DNA from: JAOPZW01 sp963807305
GTDB lineage: Bacteria; Actinomycetota; Thermoleophilia; Solirubrobacterales; Solirubrobacteraceae
Direction of reading: 5' to 3'
Length of the DNA: 64,000 nucleotides
NCBI GenBank assembly: GCA_963807305.1
Contig: CAWEBN010000008.1
Location: 372,001 to 436,000 of the forward strand
Below the pieces are notes generated by a model. The model was not told where the DNA came from. It saw only the letters and a list, made by a program, of their open reading frames with translations, and ran no database searches. Each line of letters opens with the position of its first letter. The stretch's first letter is position 1. A program made the position numbers and the translations under genes. Positions 25,776 to 34,047 of the stretch are shown here, one piece after another.

Positions 25776-26900
25776 ATGCTCCCCGTCCCGCGCCTGTGCG
25801 CGGCCGCGTTCGCGGCGGCCGCCGTGCTCGCCGCGCCCGCCGCGGCGCAGGCGCCCGTGCCCACCCCGGTGGCCCCGGCCGACGGCGCAACGGCACAGGC
25901 CGGCACCCCGCTCACCTTCACAGCCCGCGGACAGGGAGTGCTCGTCGTTCGCGTCGCGCGCACGCCGGCCGCGGTCGACGGCTGCGGCGCCATCGCCGAG
26001 GACGGCGGGCGCTTCGACGGCGCACCGTCGCCGGGCGACCCGACGCTCGTGCAGTTCACCGCGCCCGCCGGCCTCGCCGCCGGCGAGTGGTTCTGGCAGG
26101 TCGGCGACCCGGCGGACTGCAGCGCCGGGCCGGTGCGCCGCATCACCATCACCGGGTCAGGTGCGACGACGCCGGCGACGCCCGGCACGCCGGCGGTCAC
26201 TCCGACGCCCGCCCCCACCGGAGCGCTGCCGAAGCTCGCGCGCGCCCCGATCCCGTCGCGCATCGGCACCAGCAACCACGCGCTGCTCGTCCTTGCGCTG
26301 GGCGAGGGCTCGCCCTCGGTCTCGCGCAGCCGCCTGACCGCCCTCGTGCGCAACAGCGCCCGCCGCTGGCGCCTCGACGCGCGCGGCCCGGTCAAGCGCG
26401 TCCCCCGCGTGGGCGACGGGCACGACGATGTCGGCTTCGCCGCCGCCCTCGTCTCCCAGGGCGCGCTGGGCACCACCACGCTGCTGCGCCAGAACTACGT
26501 GCGCGTCCGGCGCGTGTGCGCGGCCACGGGCTGCCGCACGACCCGTACGCCGCTCGGCACGCGCGTCGTCGAGCGCGACCTCGCGCTGCTGCCCGACGTG
26601 CCCTGGGCAGAGGGGCCGGCGCATCCGACGAGCGAGGAGTACGACCTCGAGACCGTGGTCCTGCACGAGCTCGGCCACTGGGCGGGCAACCTGCGCCACA
26701 CCCCCGTCGGCTGCCACGACACGCCGATGGTCAAGGGCCTGGGCCCGGGCGAGTGGTGGCGCTCGTCGAGCGACTGGCACTACGACGCCTGCGGCGCGGG
26801 CCGCGCCCGCGCGGCGAGCGCGCTCGACGTCCCGTCGCCCACCGCGCCGCGGCCGCTCATCACCGAGCGCGTCGTCGAGCAGACGGTCGTCGTCCGTTAA
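25776..26900 (+). CDS. secreted metzincin-like metalloprotease
   Basis: 374 residues from ATG 25776 (GTG 25767 is an alternative). Signal peptide (LCAAAFAAAAVLAAPAAAQA), then a beta-rich N-terminal region and a catalytic domain with HELGHWAGNLRH starting at H297. This fits the extended zinc motif HExxHxxGxxH of metzincins, with a candidate Met-turn DTPMVKG after it. The enzyme is expected to be an extracellular endopeptidase. No specific family name can be given beyond matrixin-like. A perfect hairpin begins 10 bases after the stop. Confidence 0.82.
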   Translation: MLPVPRLCAAAFAAAAVLAAPAAAQAPVPTPVAPADGATAQAGTPLTFTARGQGVLVVRVARTPAAVDGCGAIAEDGGRFDGAPSPGDPTLVQFTAPAGLAAGEWFWQVGDPADCSAGPVRRITITGSGATTPATPGTPAVTPTPAPTGALPKLARAPIPSRIGTSNHALLVLALGEGSPSVSRSRLTALVRNSARRWRLDARGPVKRVPRVGDGHDDVGFAAALVSQGALGTTTLLRQNYVRVRRVCAATGCRTTRTPLGTRVVERDLALLPDVPWAEGPAHPTSEEYDLETVVLHELGHWAGNLRHTPVGCHDTPMVKGLGPGEWWRSSSDWHYDACGAGRARAASALDVPSPTAPRPLITERVVEQTVVVR

Positions 26901-26909
26901 CGACGAGGA

Positions 26910-26927
26910 CCCGAGCGCAAGCTCGGG
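26910..26927 (+). terminator. terminator hairpin after the metalloprotease gene
   Basis: CCCGAGC GCAA GCTCGGG is a perfect 7-bp stem closed by a stable GNRA tetraloop, 10 bases past the stop codon. There is no T-tract. Confidence 0.65.
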
Positions 26928-27076
26928 CCGTCCGGTGTCGAGCACCACGGCGACGGCTCGGTCACCATCGACGGCGAGCCGGTCGACGATCCGACTCGCT
27001 CAAGGGCGACCCGATCCCGGGCGGCCCGACCGATCCCAACGCCGGCCGCCCCGACGCCGAGCGCAACAGCGACTGA
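26928..27076 (+). pseudogene. possible frameshifted coding remnant
   Basis: The stretch reads VEHHGDGSVTIDGEPVDD in one frame and continues in the next frame as DSLKGDPIPGGPTDPNAG with a stop at 27074-27076. The join would need a one- or two-base change near 26995. No start codon is visible. The amino-acid texture looks protein-like, but the segment is short and lies after a terminator hairpin, so it may be chance. Confidence 0.3.
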
Positions 27077-27094
27077 GCGCTAGCGTGGGCGGCG

Positions 27095-28381
27095 ATGGAC
27101 GCCGCCCTTCCGCCCGGCCCGCGCGAGCCGGCCGCGCTGCAGACCCTCGAGTGGGTCGCGCGCCCGACGGCCTTCCTGCGCCGCTGCGCGGCCGCCTACG
27201 GCGAGGCGTTCACCATCCGCCTGGCCTTCGACGACGCGCCGCTGGTGCTCGTCTGGCATCCCGAGGCGGTCCGCGCCGTGTACGCGGCCGATCCGTCGGT
27301 CGCCCGGCGCGGCGCGAGCCCCGGGCCGCTGCGCCCGGTGGCGGGCCCGCGCTCGATCCTCTTCGCCGACGGGGCCGAGCACCTGCGCATCCGCCGGCTC
27401 ATGCTCGCCTCCTTCCACGGCGAGCGGATCGCCGCCTATCGCGCCGTGACCCGAGACGTCGCCCTCGAGCACGTCGCGCGATGGCCGCGAGGGCGTCCGG
27501 TGCAAGCGCTGGGGCTGATGCAGGAGCTCACGCTCGACGTCATCCTGCGGGCCGTCTTCGGCACGCGCGACGAGCGGCTGGCAGCCGACATCCGCGACAC
27601 CCTGGGCGTCGCCCGCTCGCTCCCGCGGGCGGCGGCGATGTCACTGGCCCAGCGCGACCTCGGGCCGCGCAGCCCGTGGGGCGCCTTCCTGCGGCGCATG
27701 GCAATGGTCGACGAGCAGCTCATGGCGCTCATCGCGCACCGGCGCGCAGAGGGCGCCGGCGGCGACGACGTGCTCGCCCAGCTGCTCGCCGCCGGGCTCG
27801 ACGACGCCGAGCTGCGCGACCACCTGGTCACCCTGCTGGCCGCCGGCCACGAGACGACCGCGGGCTCGCTCGCCTGGGCACTCGAGCGCCTGGCCCGGGC
27901 GCCCGAGGTGTTCGCGCACGTCCGGGCCGGCGACGAGGCGTGGATCGACGCCGTGGTCAAGGAGACCCTGCGCATCCGCCCGGTGCTCACCGTGGCCCCG
28001 CGCAAGCTCGCCGCGCCGCTGCGCGTCGACGGCCTCGAGCTGCCCGCCGGGGTGCACGTGGCCCCGTGCATCTACCTCGTCCACCGCCGCGAGGATCTCT
28101 ACCCCGACGCGCGCACGTGGCAGCCGGGGCGCTGGCTGGGCGCCGCCCCGCCGGAGTCCTTCGCCTGGATCCCGTTCGGCGGTGGCGTGCGCCGCTGCCT
28201 GGGCGCGGCCTTCGCGACGATGGAGATGGCCGAGGTGCTGCGCCTCGTCGCCGAGCGCCTCGACGTCGCACCCGCGGACGCCCGCGGCGAGCGCATGCGC
28301 CGGCGCGGCATCACGCTGCAGCCCGGCCGCGGCGCGCGCGTCGTGCTCAGCGATGCTTCTTCTTGGGCTTCTTCGTCGTGA
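27095..28381 (+). CDS. cytochrome P450
   Basis: 428 residues. The haem-binding motif FGGGVRRCLGAAF has the thiolate C368, the I-helix oxygen motif is AAGHETTAGS, and the K-helix ExxR is KETLRIRP. It resembles the fatty-acid/steroid-type bacterial P450s (CYP110/CYP51-like texture, DVILRAVFG). It would monooxygenate a hydrophobic substrate using external redox partners; none is encoded next to it. The 3' end overlaps the convergent protease gene by 35 bases. Confidence 0.94.
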   Translation: MDAALPPGPREPAALQTLEWVARPTAFLRRCAAAYGEAFTIRLAFDDAPLVLVWHPEAVRAVYAADPSVARRGASPGPLRPVAGPRSILFADGAEHLRIRRLMLASFHGERIAAYRAVTRDVALEHVARWPRGRPVQALGLMQELTLDVILRAVFGTRDERLAADIRDTLGVARSLPRAAAMSLAQRDLGPRSPWGAFLRRMAMVDEQLMALIAHRRAEGAGGDDVLAQLLAAGLDDAELRDHLVTLLAAGHETTAGSLAWALERLARAPEVFAHVRAGDEAWIDAVVKETLRIRPVLTVAPRKLAAPLRVDGLELPAGVHVAPCIYLVHRREDLYPDARTWQPGRWLGAAPPESFAWIPFGGGVRRCLGAAFATMEMAEVLRLVAERLDVAPADARGERMRRRGITLQPGRGARVVLSDASSWASSS

Positions 28382-29936
28382 CCGTCTTGGTCGTCGGCAG
28401 CGCCTGGCGGTGGCCCGCCTTGTCGATGGCGACCAGGACGAAGCGCTGAGTTCCGTAGGGCAGCTGGGAGGCCACGACCTTGAACTGCGTGGCGGTGAGC
28501 GCCGCGACGCTCGGCTTGCTCGTGCGGTGCTTCGTGCACGCGACGGTCTTGTGGCTGCCCTTGCGCTTGCAGGTGCTGCGGTAGGTCGAGCGCACCGTCG
28601 TCTGGACCGTCTTGATCCCGGCCGAGAACCCGACGTCCGTGACCGTGACGCTGAGCGTGCAGCGCGTGGCCGTGCACGTCGTCTTCGTGATCCGCGCGAC
28701 CGGCGCCGCGCTGTCCTGCTGGGTCTGCGACGGCGACTGGTTGGTGGGCGGCACGGGGGTCTGCGCCGGCGGAGCGGGGACGGCGGCGGTCCAGGCACTC
28801 TGGCTGTAGGCGAAGCCGCCGCCGTTGTGCGCCTTGACGAAGCAGGCCAGCTGGCTACCGACGTCCGCGCTCGTGACGACGTAGCTCTGCTGCGCGCCGA
28901 GGTTGGTCAGCGCAGCCGTCGTGCGACCGTCGAGGCCGCGCACGAACTGGTAGTCGAGCGCCGGGCCGTTGTCCCAGCTCCCCCCGCCGCAGGTGATCGT
29001 CTGCCCGACTTCGGCCGTGCCGCCCACGGTGGGGAGGCTCACGTTGCGGGGGGTGCTGACGGGGGTGTCCTGCGAGATGTAGTCCTGGATCGCAGGCGAA
29101 GCGACGCGCGTGTAGACGCCCGGGGGCGAACCGTCGCAGTCGAGGTCCCCGTAGCTCACGATCCCCGCCAGCTCGGTGTCGAAGACGCCGAGGCCGACCT
29201 CGACGCTCGTGACGAGCGGTCCGCCGCTGTCCCCGAAGCACGAGTCGACTCCGGCACGGCCGGCGCACACCTGAGTCGACGCGTCGACGCCGGTATCGGC
29301 CCAGCTCGACTGGCAGCTGGAATCCGTGGCGAACGGCATCTCGGCCCATCGCAGGTCGTTGGGATAGTTGGACGCGTCGATGCGCCCCCAGCCGCTGACC
29401 ACGGCGGCGGTGGCCCCCGGCGGGGGCACCCACGGGTCATCGGCGATGAAGTCGATCGCGTGGCCGCCGGTCCCATCGATCGGCGCCGTGAGCGTGAGCA
29501 CGGCCGCGTCATGCGAGAGCGTTGCCGGGTCGTAGGCAGGGTCGACCGAGACGGCGCTCACCTGGCGCAGGTGGCTGGCGCCGGCGGTCAGGATGTTCGT
29601 GCCGGCAAGGACAGTCAGCCGGCCGGGATCGATCGGCTGACCCGGGGCGGTCGCGGAGTTGTCGAAGACGCAGTGCGCTGCGGTGACGATGTGCGTGGGA
29701 TGGCCGCCCGCGTCGTTGCGGACCGAGCCGCCGCAGAATTGCCCGGCGGCCTGCGGACGATCGTTGCGGATCAGCGCAACCTGGTAAGTGAGCGGACCCG
29801 TGGCCGGATAACCCTCGGTTCCTGCCTTCTTGCCGCCGACGACGGCCCCTGCAGGCGCGCAGCAGGTTGCTGCCGCGACGAAGGCGGCCGCCGGTGCGAA
29901 CACCCATCGCAGGCCCATCAAGCTTGACTTCGGCAT
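28347..29936 (-). CDS. secreted trypsin-like (S1) serine protease
   Basis: 529 residues from ATG 29936, the start that gives a clean signal peptide. The mature enzyme begins VVGGKKAG, and the triad is H88 (TAAHC), D143 (SHDAAVLTL) and S237 (CFGDSGGPLV). There is no recognisable propeptide; VVGG lies directly after the signal. Residues about 300-370 form a beta domain (SLPTVGGTAEVGQTITCGGG), and the C-terminal about 110 residues are a cysteine-containing basic domain ending KKPKKKHR. It is an extracellular protease. Upstream in-frame ATGs at 29999 and 29978 exist. Confidence 0.9.
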   Translation of the reverse strand: MPKSSLMGLRWVFAPAAAFVAAATCCAPAGAVVGGKKAGTEGYPATGPLTYQVALIRNDRPQAAGQFCGGSVRNDAGGHPTHIVTAAHCVFDNSATAPGQPIDPGRLTVLAGTNILTAGASHLRQVSAVSVDPAYDPATLSHDAAVLTLTAPIDGTGGHAIDFIADDPWVPPPGATAAVVSGWGRIDASNYPNDLRWAEMPFATDSSCQSSWADTGVDASTQVCAGRAGVDSCFGDSGGPLVTSVEVGLGVFDTELAGIVSYGDLDCDGSPPGVYTRVASPAIQDYISQDTPVSTPRNVSLPTVGGTAEVGQTITCGGGSWDNGPALDYQFVRGLDGRTTAALTNLGAQQSYVVTSADVGSQLACFVKAHNGGGFAYSQSAWTAAVPAPPAQTPVPPTNQSPSQTQQDSAAPVARITKTTCTATRCTLSVTVTDVGFSAGIKTVQTTVRSTYRSTCKRKGSHKTVACTKHRTSKPSVAALTATQFKVVASQLPYGTQRFVLVAIDKAGHRQALPTTKTVTTKKPKKKHR

Positions 29937-29980
29937 TCTGAAGGCCCGCCTATAGAGGCGGTTCATCAACGAACAGGGTA

Positions 29981-30400
29981 GTGCGCGTGGACGACCCAAT
30001 GTGGATCTCTCGTGACGTGTCCGTACCGTTGTACGAGGTCGTGCTGCGCACGAGCCGTTCGTCGGGCCCTGGCGGCCAGCACGCCAACGTGACCGAATCG
30101 CGGGTGGAGGCCATCTTCGACGTCGCTGCCGCTGATTCCCTCAACGAGGCGCAGAAGGCGCGAGTGATGGCCCGCTGCGGACCGGTCGTGCGGGCCGTGG
30201 CGCAGGACGCCCGCAGTCAGGCGCGCAATCGCGAGCTCGCGCTCGAGCGCCTGCGCGCGCGCCTGACCCATGCCCTCGAGGTGCCGCGCCCGCGCCGCCC
30301 GACCAAGCCGACGGCCTCGTCCAAGGCGCGGCGCGTCGAGGCCAAGCGGCGCCTGTCACAGCGCAAGCGGGCGCGCCGGCGCCCGGCCGACGACGACTAG
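29981..30400 (+). CDS. arfB: ArfB-type peptidyl-tRNA hydrolase (release-factor-like rescue protein)
   Basis: 139 residues from GTG 29981; ATG 29999 is also possible. The GGQ motif is at residues 31-33 in RTSRSSGPGGQHANVTESRV, and the C-terminus is a long basic tail (KAKRRLSQRKRARRR-type) that inserts in the mRNA channel of stalled ribosomes. Domain 2 of release factors (codon recognition) is absent, as in ArfB/YaeJ. It frees nascent chains from non-stop ribosomes. It starts 45 bases from the divergent protease start and overlaps the convergent next gene by 4 bases. Confidence 0.93.
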   Translation: MRVDDPMWISRDVSVPLYEVVLRTSRSSGPGGQHANVTESRVEAIFDVAAADSLNEAQKARVMARCGPVVRAVAQDARSQARNRELALERLRARLTHALEVPRPRRPTKPTASSKARRVEAKRRLSQRKRARRRPADDD

Positions 30401-31122
30401 GCACCCGCGCCCAGGTGGCGCGCGGCGCGCACGAGCGCCTCGTTGGCCTCCGCGCGCGAGCCGTCGGGGCCGTCGACCGTGTCCTCGAAGCCGATGCGGG
30501 TGTCCACCCCGCGCCGGACCGCGTCGCCCAGCAGGGTCCAGGTCGCCTCGCCGTCTCCGTGCTGCAGGCGCGGGGCGGTGAGGCCGAGACCGTCCAGGGC
30601 GGCGTGGATCTCGTCGACGATCGCCACGGCCTCGCCGGCGGCGACGTCGACGGGCTCGACGAGGATCCTCGTCAGCCGGTCGCCCAGTCCGCATCCCCCG
30701 AGGCGCTCGGCGTCCTCGACCGACCACACCCCTGCCTCGATGCCGACGCCGGCCCCGAGCAGCGCGCGCATGACGTCGTCCGCACCGTCCTCGGAGAGGT
30801 TGACCGACGCGTAGTCCGGCGCGCTCCAGCCCGCGATGAGCTCGACCCGGCGCTCGAGATCCGGCTCGATCCAGGCGCCGGTCGAGACGCCCACCGGAAC
30901 CCCGGCGGCGTCGCGCACCGCCGCCACGACGGCGTCGATCACGTGCGCCTCGAGGCGCTCGGCGCCGTCGGCGTCGCGCGGGTGCAGATGGATGGCGTGC
31001 GCGCCGGCGGCGACGCACGCGGCAGCGTCGCGCGCGAGCTCGGCCGCGGAGACGGGCAGCGCCGGGTGGACGTCCTTGCCGAACGGGCCGTTGAGGGCCG
31101 CCTGCAGCAGCACCTCGCCCAC
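30397..31122 (-). CDS. BKACE family beta-keto acid cleavage enzyme
   Basis: 241 residues from GTG 31122. The family metal/substrate motif HLHPRD is in AHAIHLHPRDADG, with GVSTGAW and the C-terminal TRIGFEDTVDGPDG. BKACE (3-keto-5-aminohexanoate cleavage protein) enzymes split beta-keto acids with acetyl-CoA, giving acetoacetate and a new acyl-CoA. This one is shorter than the usual 275-300 residues. It begins one base after the stop of the putative anti-sigma gene, so it is probably in the sigma operon, which is unexpected. Confidence 0.88.
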   Translation of the reverse strand: MGEVLLQAALNGPFGKDVHPALPVSAAELARDAAACVAAGAHAIHLHPRDADGAERLEAHVIDAVVAAVRDAAGVPVGVSTGAWIEPDLERRVELIAGWSAPDYASVNLSEDGADDVMRALLGAGVGIEAGVWSVEDAERLGGCGLGDRLTRILVEPVDVAAGEAVAIVDEIHAALDGLGLTAPRLQHGDGEATWTLLGDAVRRGVDTRIGFEDTVDGPDGSRAEANEALVRAARHLGAGA

Positions 31123-31123
31123 G

Positions 31124-31876
31124 CTAGCCGACGGTCTCGGCCAGGCGCACGGCAGCCGCGCGGCCCAGCTTGGTCTCCAGGCGGTAGGTGACCGCGTCGT
31201 GCAGCCACACGACGGTGTTGCCCGCGATGCGCGGGCGCAGCTCGTCGGGCAGGGTGACCGCGTGCCGACCGCCGATGAAGTAACCGCGCTCGCCGTTGAT
31301 CCGCACGGGGGTGATCGGCACGCCGCCGGCGACGAACTTCTCGATGAACGCGGTCGCGTCGCCCTGGATCTGGTCGAGGAGCGCGCCTACGCCGACGACT
31401 CCGGGCGGCAGGCCGGGCCGCGCGGCGTAGACGACCGACACGCGCGCAGGCGGGATGTCGTCGACGTAGATGGCGGCCGGCGGGCCGAGCGCACGGACCA
31501 TGGCGATCGGGCTGCCCAGATGCGCGTTGGCCTGGGCGACAGTCGCGCGGCGACCGAGCTCCAGCTGGCGGGCCGGCGAGATGTCGGGCAGGCTCTGGAC
31601 GCGCGCGATGCGCACCGATCCGATACCGAGCCAGTCGCGCAGCGTCGCGCGGACGCTCGGCGAGGCCGCCAGCACCGCGCCGAACGCGAGCAGGAGGACG
31701 AGCACGGCGACGAGCGCCGGCACGAGCCGGCCCGGCAGCCGGACACGGCGGCCGCGACGCGCGCGCTCCCGGGGCTCGCGGGCGACCCGCGCCTGCACGG
31801 CGGTGGCGAGGTCGGGCGTCGGCGGCCACGCGACGTCGTCGCGCAGGGCGAGCAGCTGGAGCTCGAGCTCGGTCAC
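31124..31876 (-). CDS. membrane protein partner of ECF sigma (putative anti-sigma)
   Basis: 250 residues from GTG 31876. A short cytoplasmic N-terminus (VTELELQLLALRDDVAWPPT) is followed by a basic stretch, one membrane helix (LVPALVAVLVLLLAFGAVLA) and an extracytoplasmic domain with GERGYFIGGRHAV. There is no zinc-binding HxxxCxxC motif, so if it is an anti-sigma factor it is not of the ZAS class. The start overlaps the sigma stop by 4 bases. Position and topology, not homology to a named family, support the call. Confidence 0.75.
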   Translation of the reverse strand: MTELELQLLALRDDVAWPPTPDLATAVQARVAREPRERARRGRRVRLPGRLVPALVAVLVLLLAFGAVLAASPSVRATLRDWLGIGSVRIARVQSLPDISPARQLELGRRATVAQANAHLGSPIAMVRALGPPAAIYVDDIPPARVSVVYAARPGLPPGVVGVGALLDQIQGDATAFIEKFVAGGVPITPVRINGERGYFIGGRHAVTLPDELRPRIAGNTVVWLHDAVTYRLETKLGRAAAVRLAETVG

Positions 31877-32451
31877 GGGCTCACCACCTCCTCCATGCCC
31901 GCGTGCGCGCGCAGGCGCTCGAGGGCGCGCGAGGTGCGCGACTTGACCGTGCCCCGCCGGCAGCCGAGCGCGGCGGCCGTCTCCTCCTCGGAGAGCTCGA
32001 GCAGGTAGCGGCAGGTGAGGACCGCGCGGTCGCGCTCGTCCAGCGCCGCGAGGGCGGCCAGCAGCGTCTCGCGGCGCGCACTGGCCAGCACGAGCGTCTC
32101 GGGCGATGCGCCCCCGCTGCCCGCGCCGCGCTCGGCGAGCTCGGCCGCGCGCAGGACGAGGCCCGCGCGCCGGCCGGCGGCGCGGCGGCGGTTGCGCGCC
32201 TCGTTGGCGACGATCGTCAGCAGCCACGGCCGGAACGGCGACCCGGCGCGAAAGCGCGGCAGGGCGCGCCACGCCTTCACGAAGCCCTCCTGCGCCGCCT
32301 CCTCGGCGTCGGCTGCGGAGCCGCCCGCCAGGCAGGCGACGCGAAAGGCGATGTCCTGGTGTGCGCGCACGAGGGATCCATAGGCGACGGCGTCGCCCCC
32401 TTGGGCCCGCGCGATCAGCGCGGCTTCGTTGTCGGGTGGCCGGCCCACCAC
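31873..32451 (-). CDS. ECF RNA polymerase sigma factor
   Basis: 192 residues from GTG 32451 (GTG 32448 is equally possible). Region 2 has ADAEEAAQEGFVKAWRALPR and FRPWLLTIVANEARNRRR; region 4 has LDERDRAVLTCRYLLELSEE followed by the helix-turn-helix GCRRGTVKSRTSRALERLR. No extra C-terminal domain is present. It directs polymerase to a stress regulon, probably controlled by the coupled membrane protein. It is divergent from the nucleotide cyclase gene. Confidence 0.93.
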   Translation of the reverse strand: MVGRPPDNEAALIARAQGGDAVAYGSLVRAHQDIAFRVACLAGGSAADAEEAAQEGFVKAWRALPRFRAGSPFRPWLLTIVANEARNRRRAAGRRAGLVLRAAELAERGAGSGGASPETLVLASARRETLLAALAALDERDRAVLTCRYLLELSEEETAAALGCRRGTVKSRTSRALERLRAHAGMEEVVSP

Positions 32452-32550
32452 CGCTACCTGTACACCCTCTGGCGGCGACACGTTCCCGGTGTGGCGCCCG
32501 CCGCTCGCGGGGACGCCGGCACTCGCGTGCGCGCCGCCGCGTGCGCGAGG

Positions 32551-33903
32551 ATGGCGCTCGTGGCCGAGCACCGCGTGAGGATCGTGGCGTGGACCGCCTT
32601 CGTGACGTTCCCGCTCGCAGGCCTCTCGATCCTGCTCGCCGCTCCCCACGCGGACGTGCGCTGGGAGAACCACCCCAGCCACTTCTGGCTGGTGCTCGGC
32701 ACGTCGATCGCCACCGCGATCCTGGCCTACGCCACCGGCGAGGTCGCCGCGCGCCGCGGCGACGGGCGCCTGTTCCTCGTCTCGCTCGGCTTCCTGGCGG
32801 CGGCCGGCTTCCTCGGGCTGCACGCGCTGGCCACGCCGAAGGTGCTGCTCGACGCGCCCAACGGCGGCTTCGTCCTCGCCACGCCCGTCGGACTGCTGGT
32901 GGCCGCGGCGCTCGCGGCCCTGAGCGCCGCACCCGGCGAGATCGTCACGCGCAACCTCCAGCTCCTGCGCGTCGGCCTCATCGTCCTCATGGTGGTGTGG
33001 GCGGCGGCCTCGCTGGCGGAGGTCGCGCCGCTCAACGACCGGACGCCGCCCGAGTCGGGCTCGGCGCCGCTGACCGTGCTGGCCGTCGCGGGCATCGCCC
33101 TCTACGGCTACGCCGCCCTGCGCTACGCGGCCCTCTACCGGCGCCGGCGCTCGGCGATCATCGTCGCCATCGTCACCGCTTTCATCCTGCTGGCCGAGGC
33201 GATGGTGGCGGTCGCGTTCGCGCGCAACTGGCACGCGAGCTGGTGGGAGTGGCACGTGCTGATGCTCGCCGCCTTCGCGCTGATCGCGCTGGCGGCCCGC
33301 GCGCAGGGCCCGGCCGAGCGCTTCAGCGACCTCTATCTCGAGGCCACGGCGGCCGGCAAGCGCGACGTGAGCGTGGTGTTCGCCGACCTGGCCGGCTTCA
33401 CCGCCTTCTCCGACGGCCGCGACCCGCGCGCGGTGTCCGAGATGCTCAACGCCTACTTCGAGGCGGCGATCCCGGCCGTCGTGCGCCATCACGGTGGCGA
33501 CATCGACCAGCTCATCGGCGACGCGATGATGGCCACCTTCAACACGCGCGGCGATCAGCCCGACCACGCGCAGCGCGCCGCCGCCGCCGCGCTCGACGTC
33601 CAGCGCGAGACGGCCGCGCTGGCCGCCGCACACCCCGACTGGCCGCGCTTTCGCATCGGGGTCAACACGGGCGAGGCGCTCGTGGGCATCCTCGGCGCGG
33701 GCGAAGGACGCAGCTACACCGTGGTCGGCGACACGGTCAACGTGGCCAGCCGGCTGCAGGCGGCGGCGCCGATCGGTGGGGTCGCCGTCGGCGCGGCGAC
33801 CCTGCGCCACCTGCCCGGAGCCCGGGTCGAGAGCCTCGGGGCGCTGGAGCTGCGCGGCAAGCGCGACCCGGTCGACGCCTACGTGCTCGAGGCGCTGCGC
33901 TGA
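32551..33903 (+). CDS. membrane-bound class III nucleotide cyclase
   Basis: 450 residues from ATG 32551. The N-terminal 260 residues hold about seven membrane helices, and the C-terminal 180 form a class III cyclase domain. Metal-binding aspartates D279 (FADLAGFT) and D324 (IGDAMMATF) are present, as are the transition-state Asn and Arg (VNVASRL). The positions that normally select adenine are atypical: Gln replaces Lys (DQLIGD) and Ser precedes the Tyr (RSYTVVGD). Cyclic nucleotide production is likely, but ATP versus GTP use is uncertain. Confidence 0.9.
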   Translation: MALVAEHRVRIVAWTAFVTFPLAGLSILLAAPHADVRWENHPSHFWLVLGTSIATAILAYATGEVAARRGDGRLFLVSLGFLAAAGFLGLHALATPKVLLDAPNGGFVLATPVGLLVAAALAALSAAPGEIVTRNLQLLRVGLIVLMVVWAAASLAEVAPLNDRTPPESGSAPLTVLAVAGIALYGYAALRYAALYRRRRSAIIVAIVTAFILLAEAMVAVAFARNWHASWWEWHVLMLAAFALIALAARAQGPAERFSDLYLEATAAGKRDVSVVFADLAGFTAFSDGRDPRAVSEMLNAYFEAAIPAVVRHHGGDIDQLIGDAMMATFNTRGDQPDHAQRAAAAALDVQRETAALAAAHPDWPRFRIGVNTGEALVGILGAGEGRSYTVVGDTVNVASRLQAAAPIGGVAVGAATLRHLPGARVESLGALELRGKRDPVDAYVLEALR

Positions 33904-34006
33904 GCGATGGCTCGTCGGCGCGCGCCAGCAGGCACCCGATGCTCCAGCGGCAGAAGCCGCAATCGTGGTCGTACAGGACGGTGACCGCTGGGGGGCGTGC
34001 GGCCAC
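33904..34006 (-). pseudogene. truncated DCC (DUF393) thiol-disulfide oxidoreductase remnant
   Basis: From GTG 34006 the minus strand encodes AVTVLYDHDCGFCRWSIGC then LLARADE, the N-terminal motif (YDxDCGFC) of the DCC family. Only about 33 residues are family-like; the frame then continues as antisense of the cyclase 3' end. The family is normally 110-140 residues, so this is a 3'-truncated copy. Confidence 0.7.
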
Positions 34007-34047
34007 CGTCCTATCGACCTGCAGGACCCGCGGGCCCTTGCAGCTTC

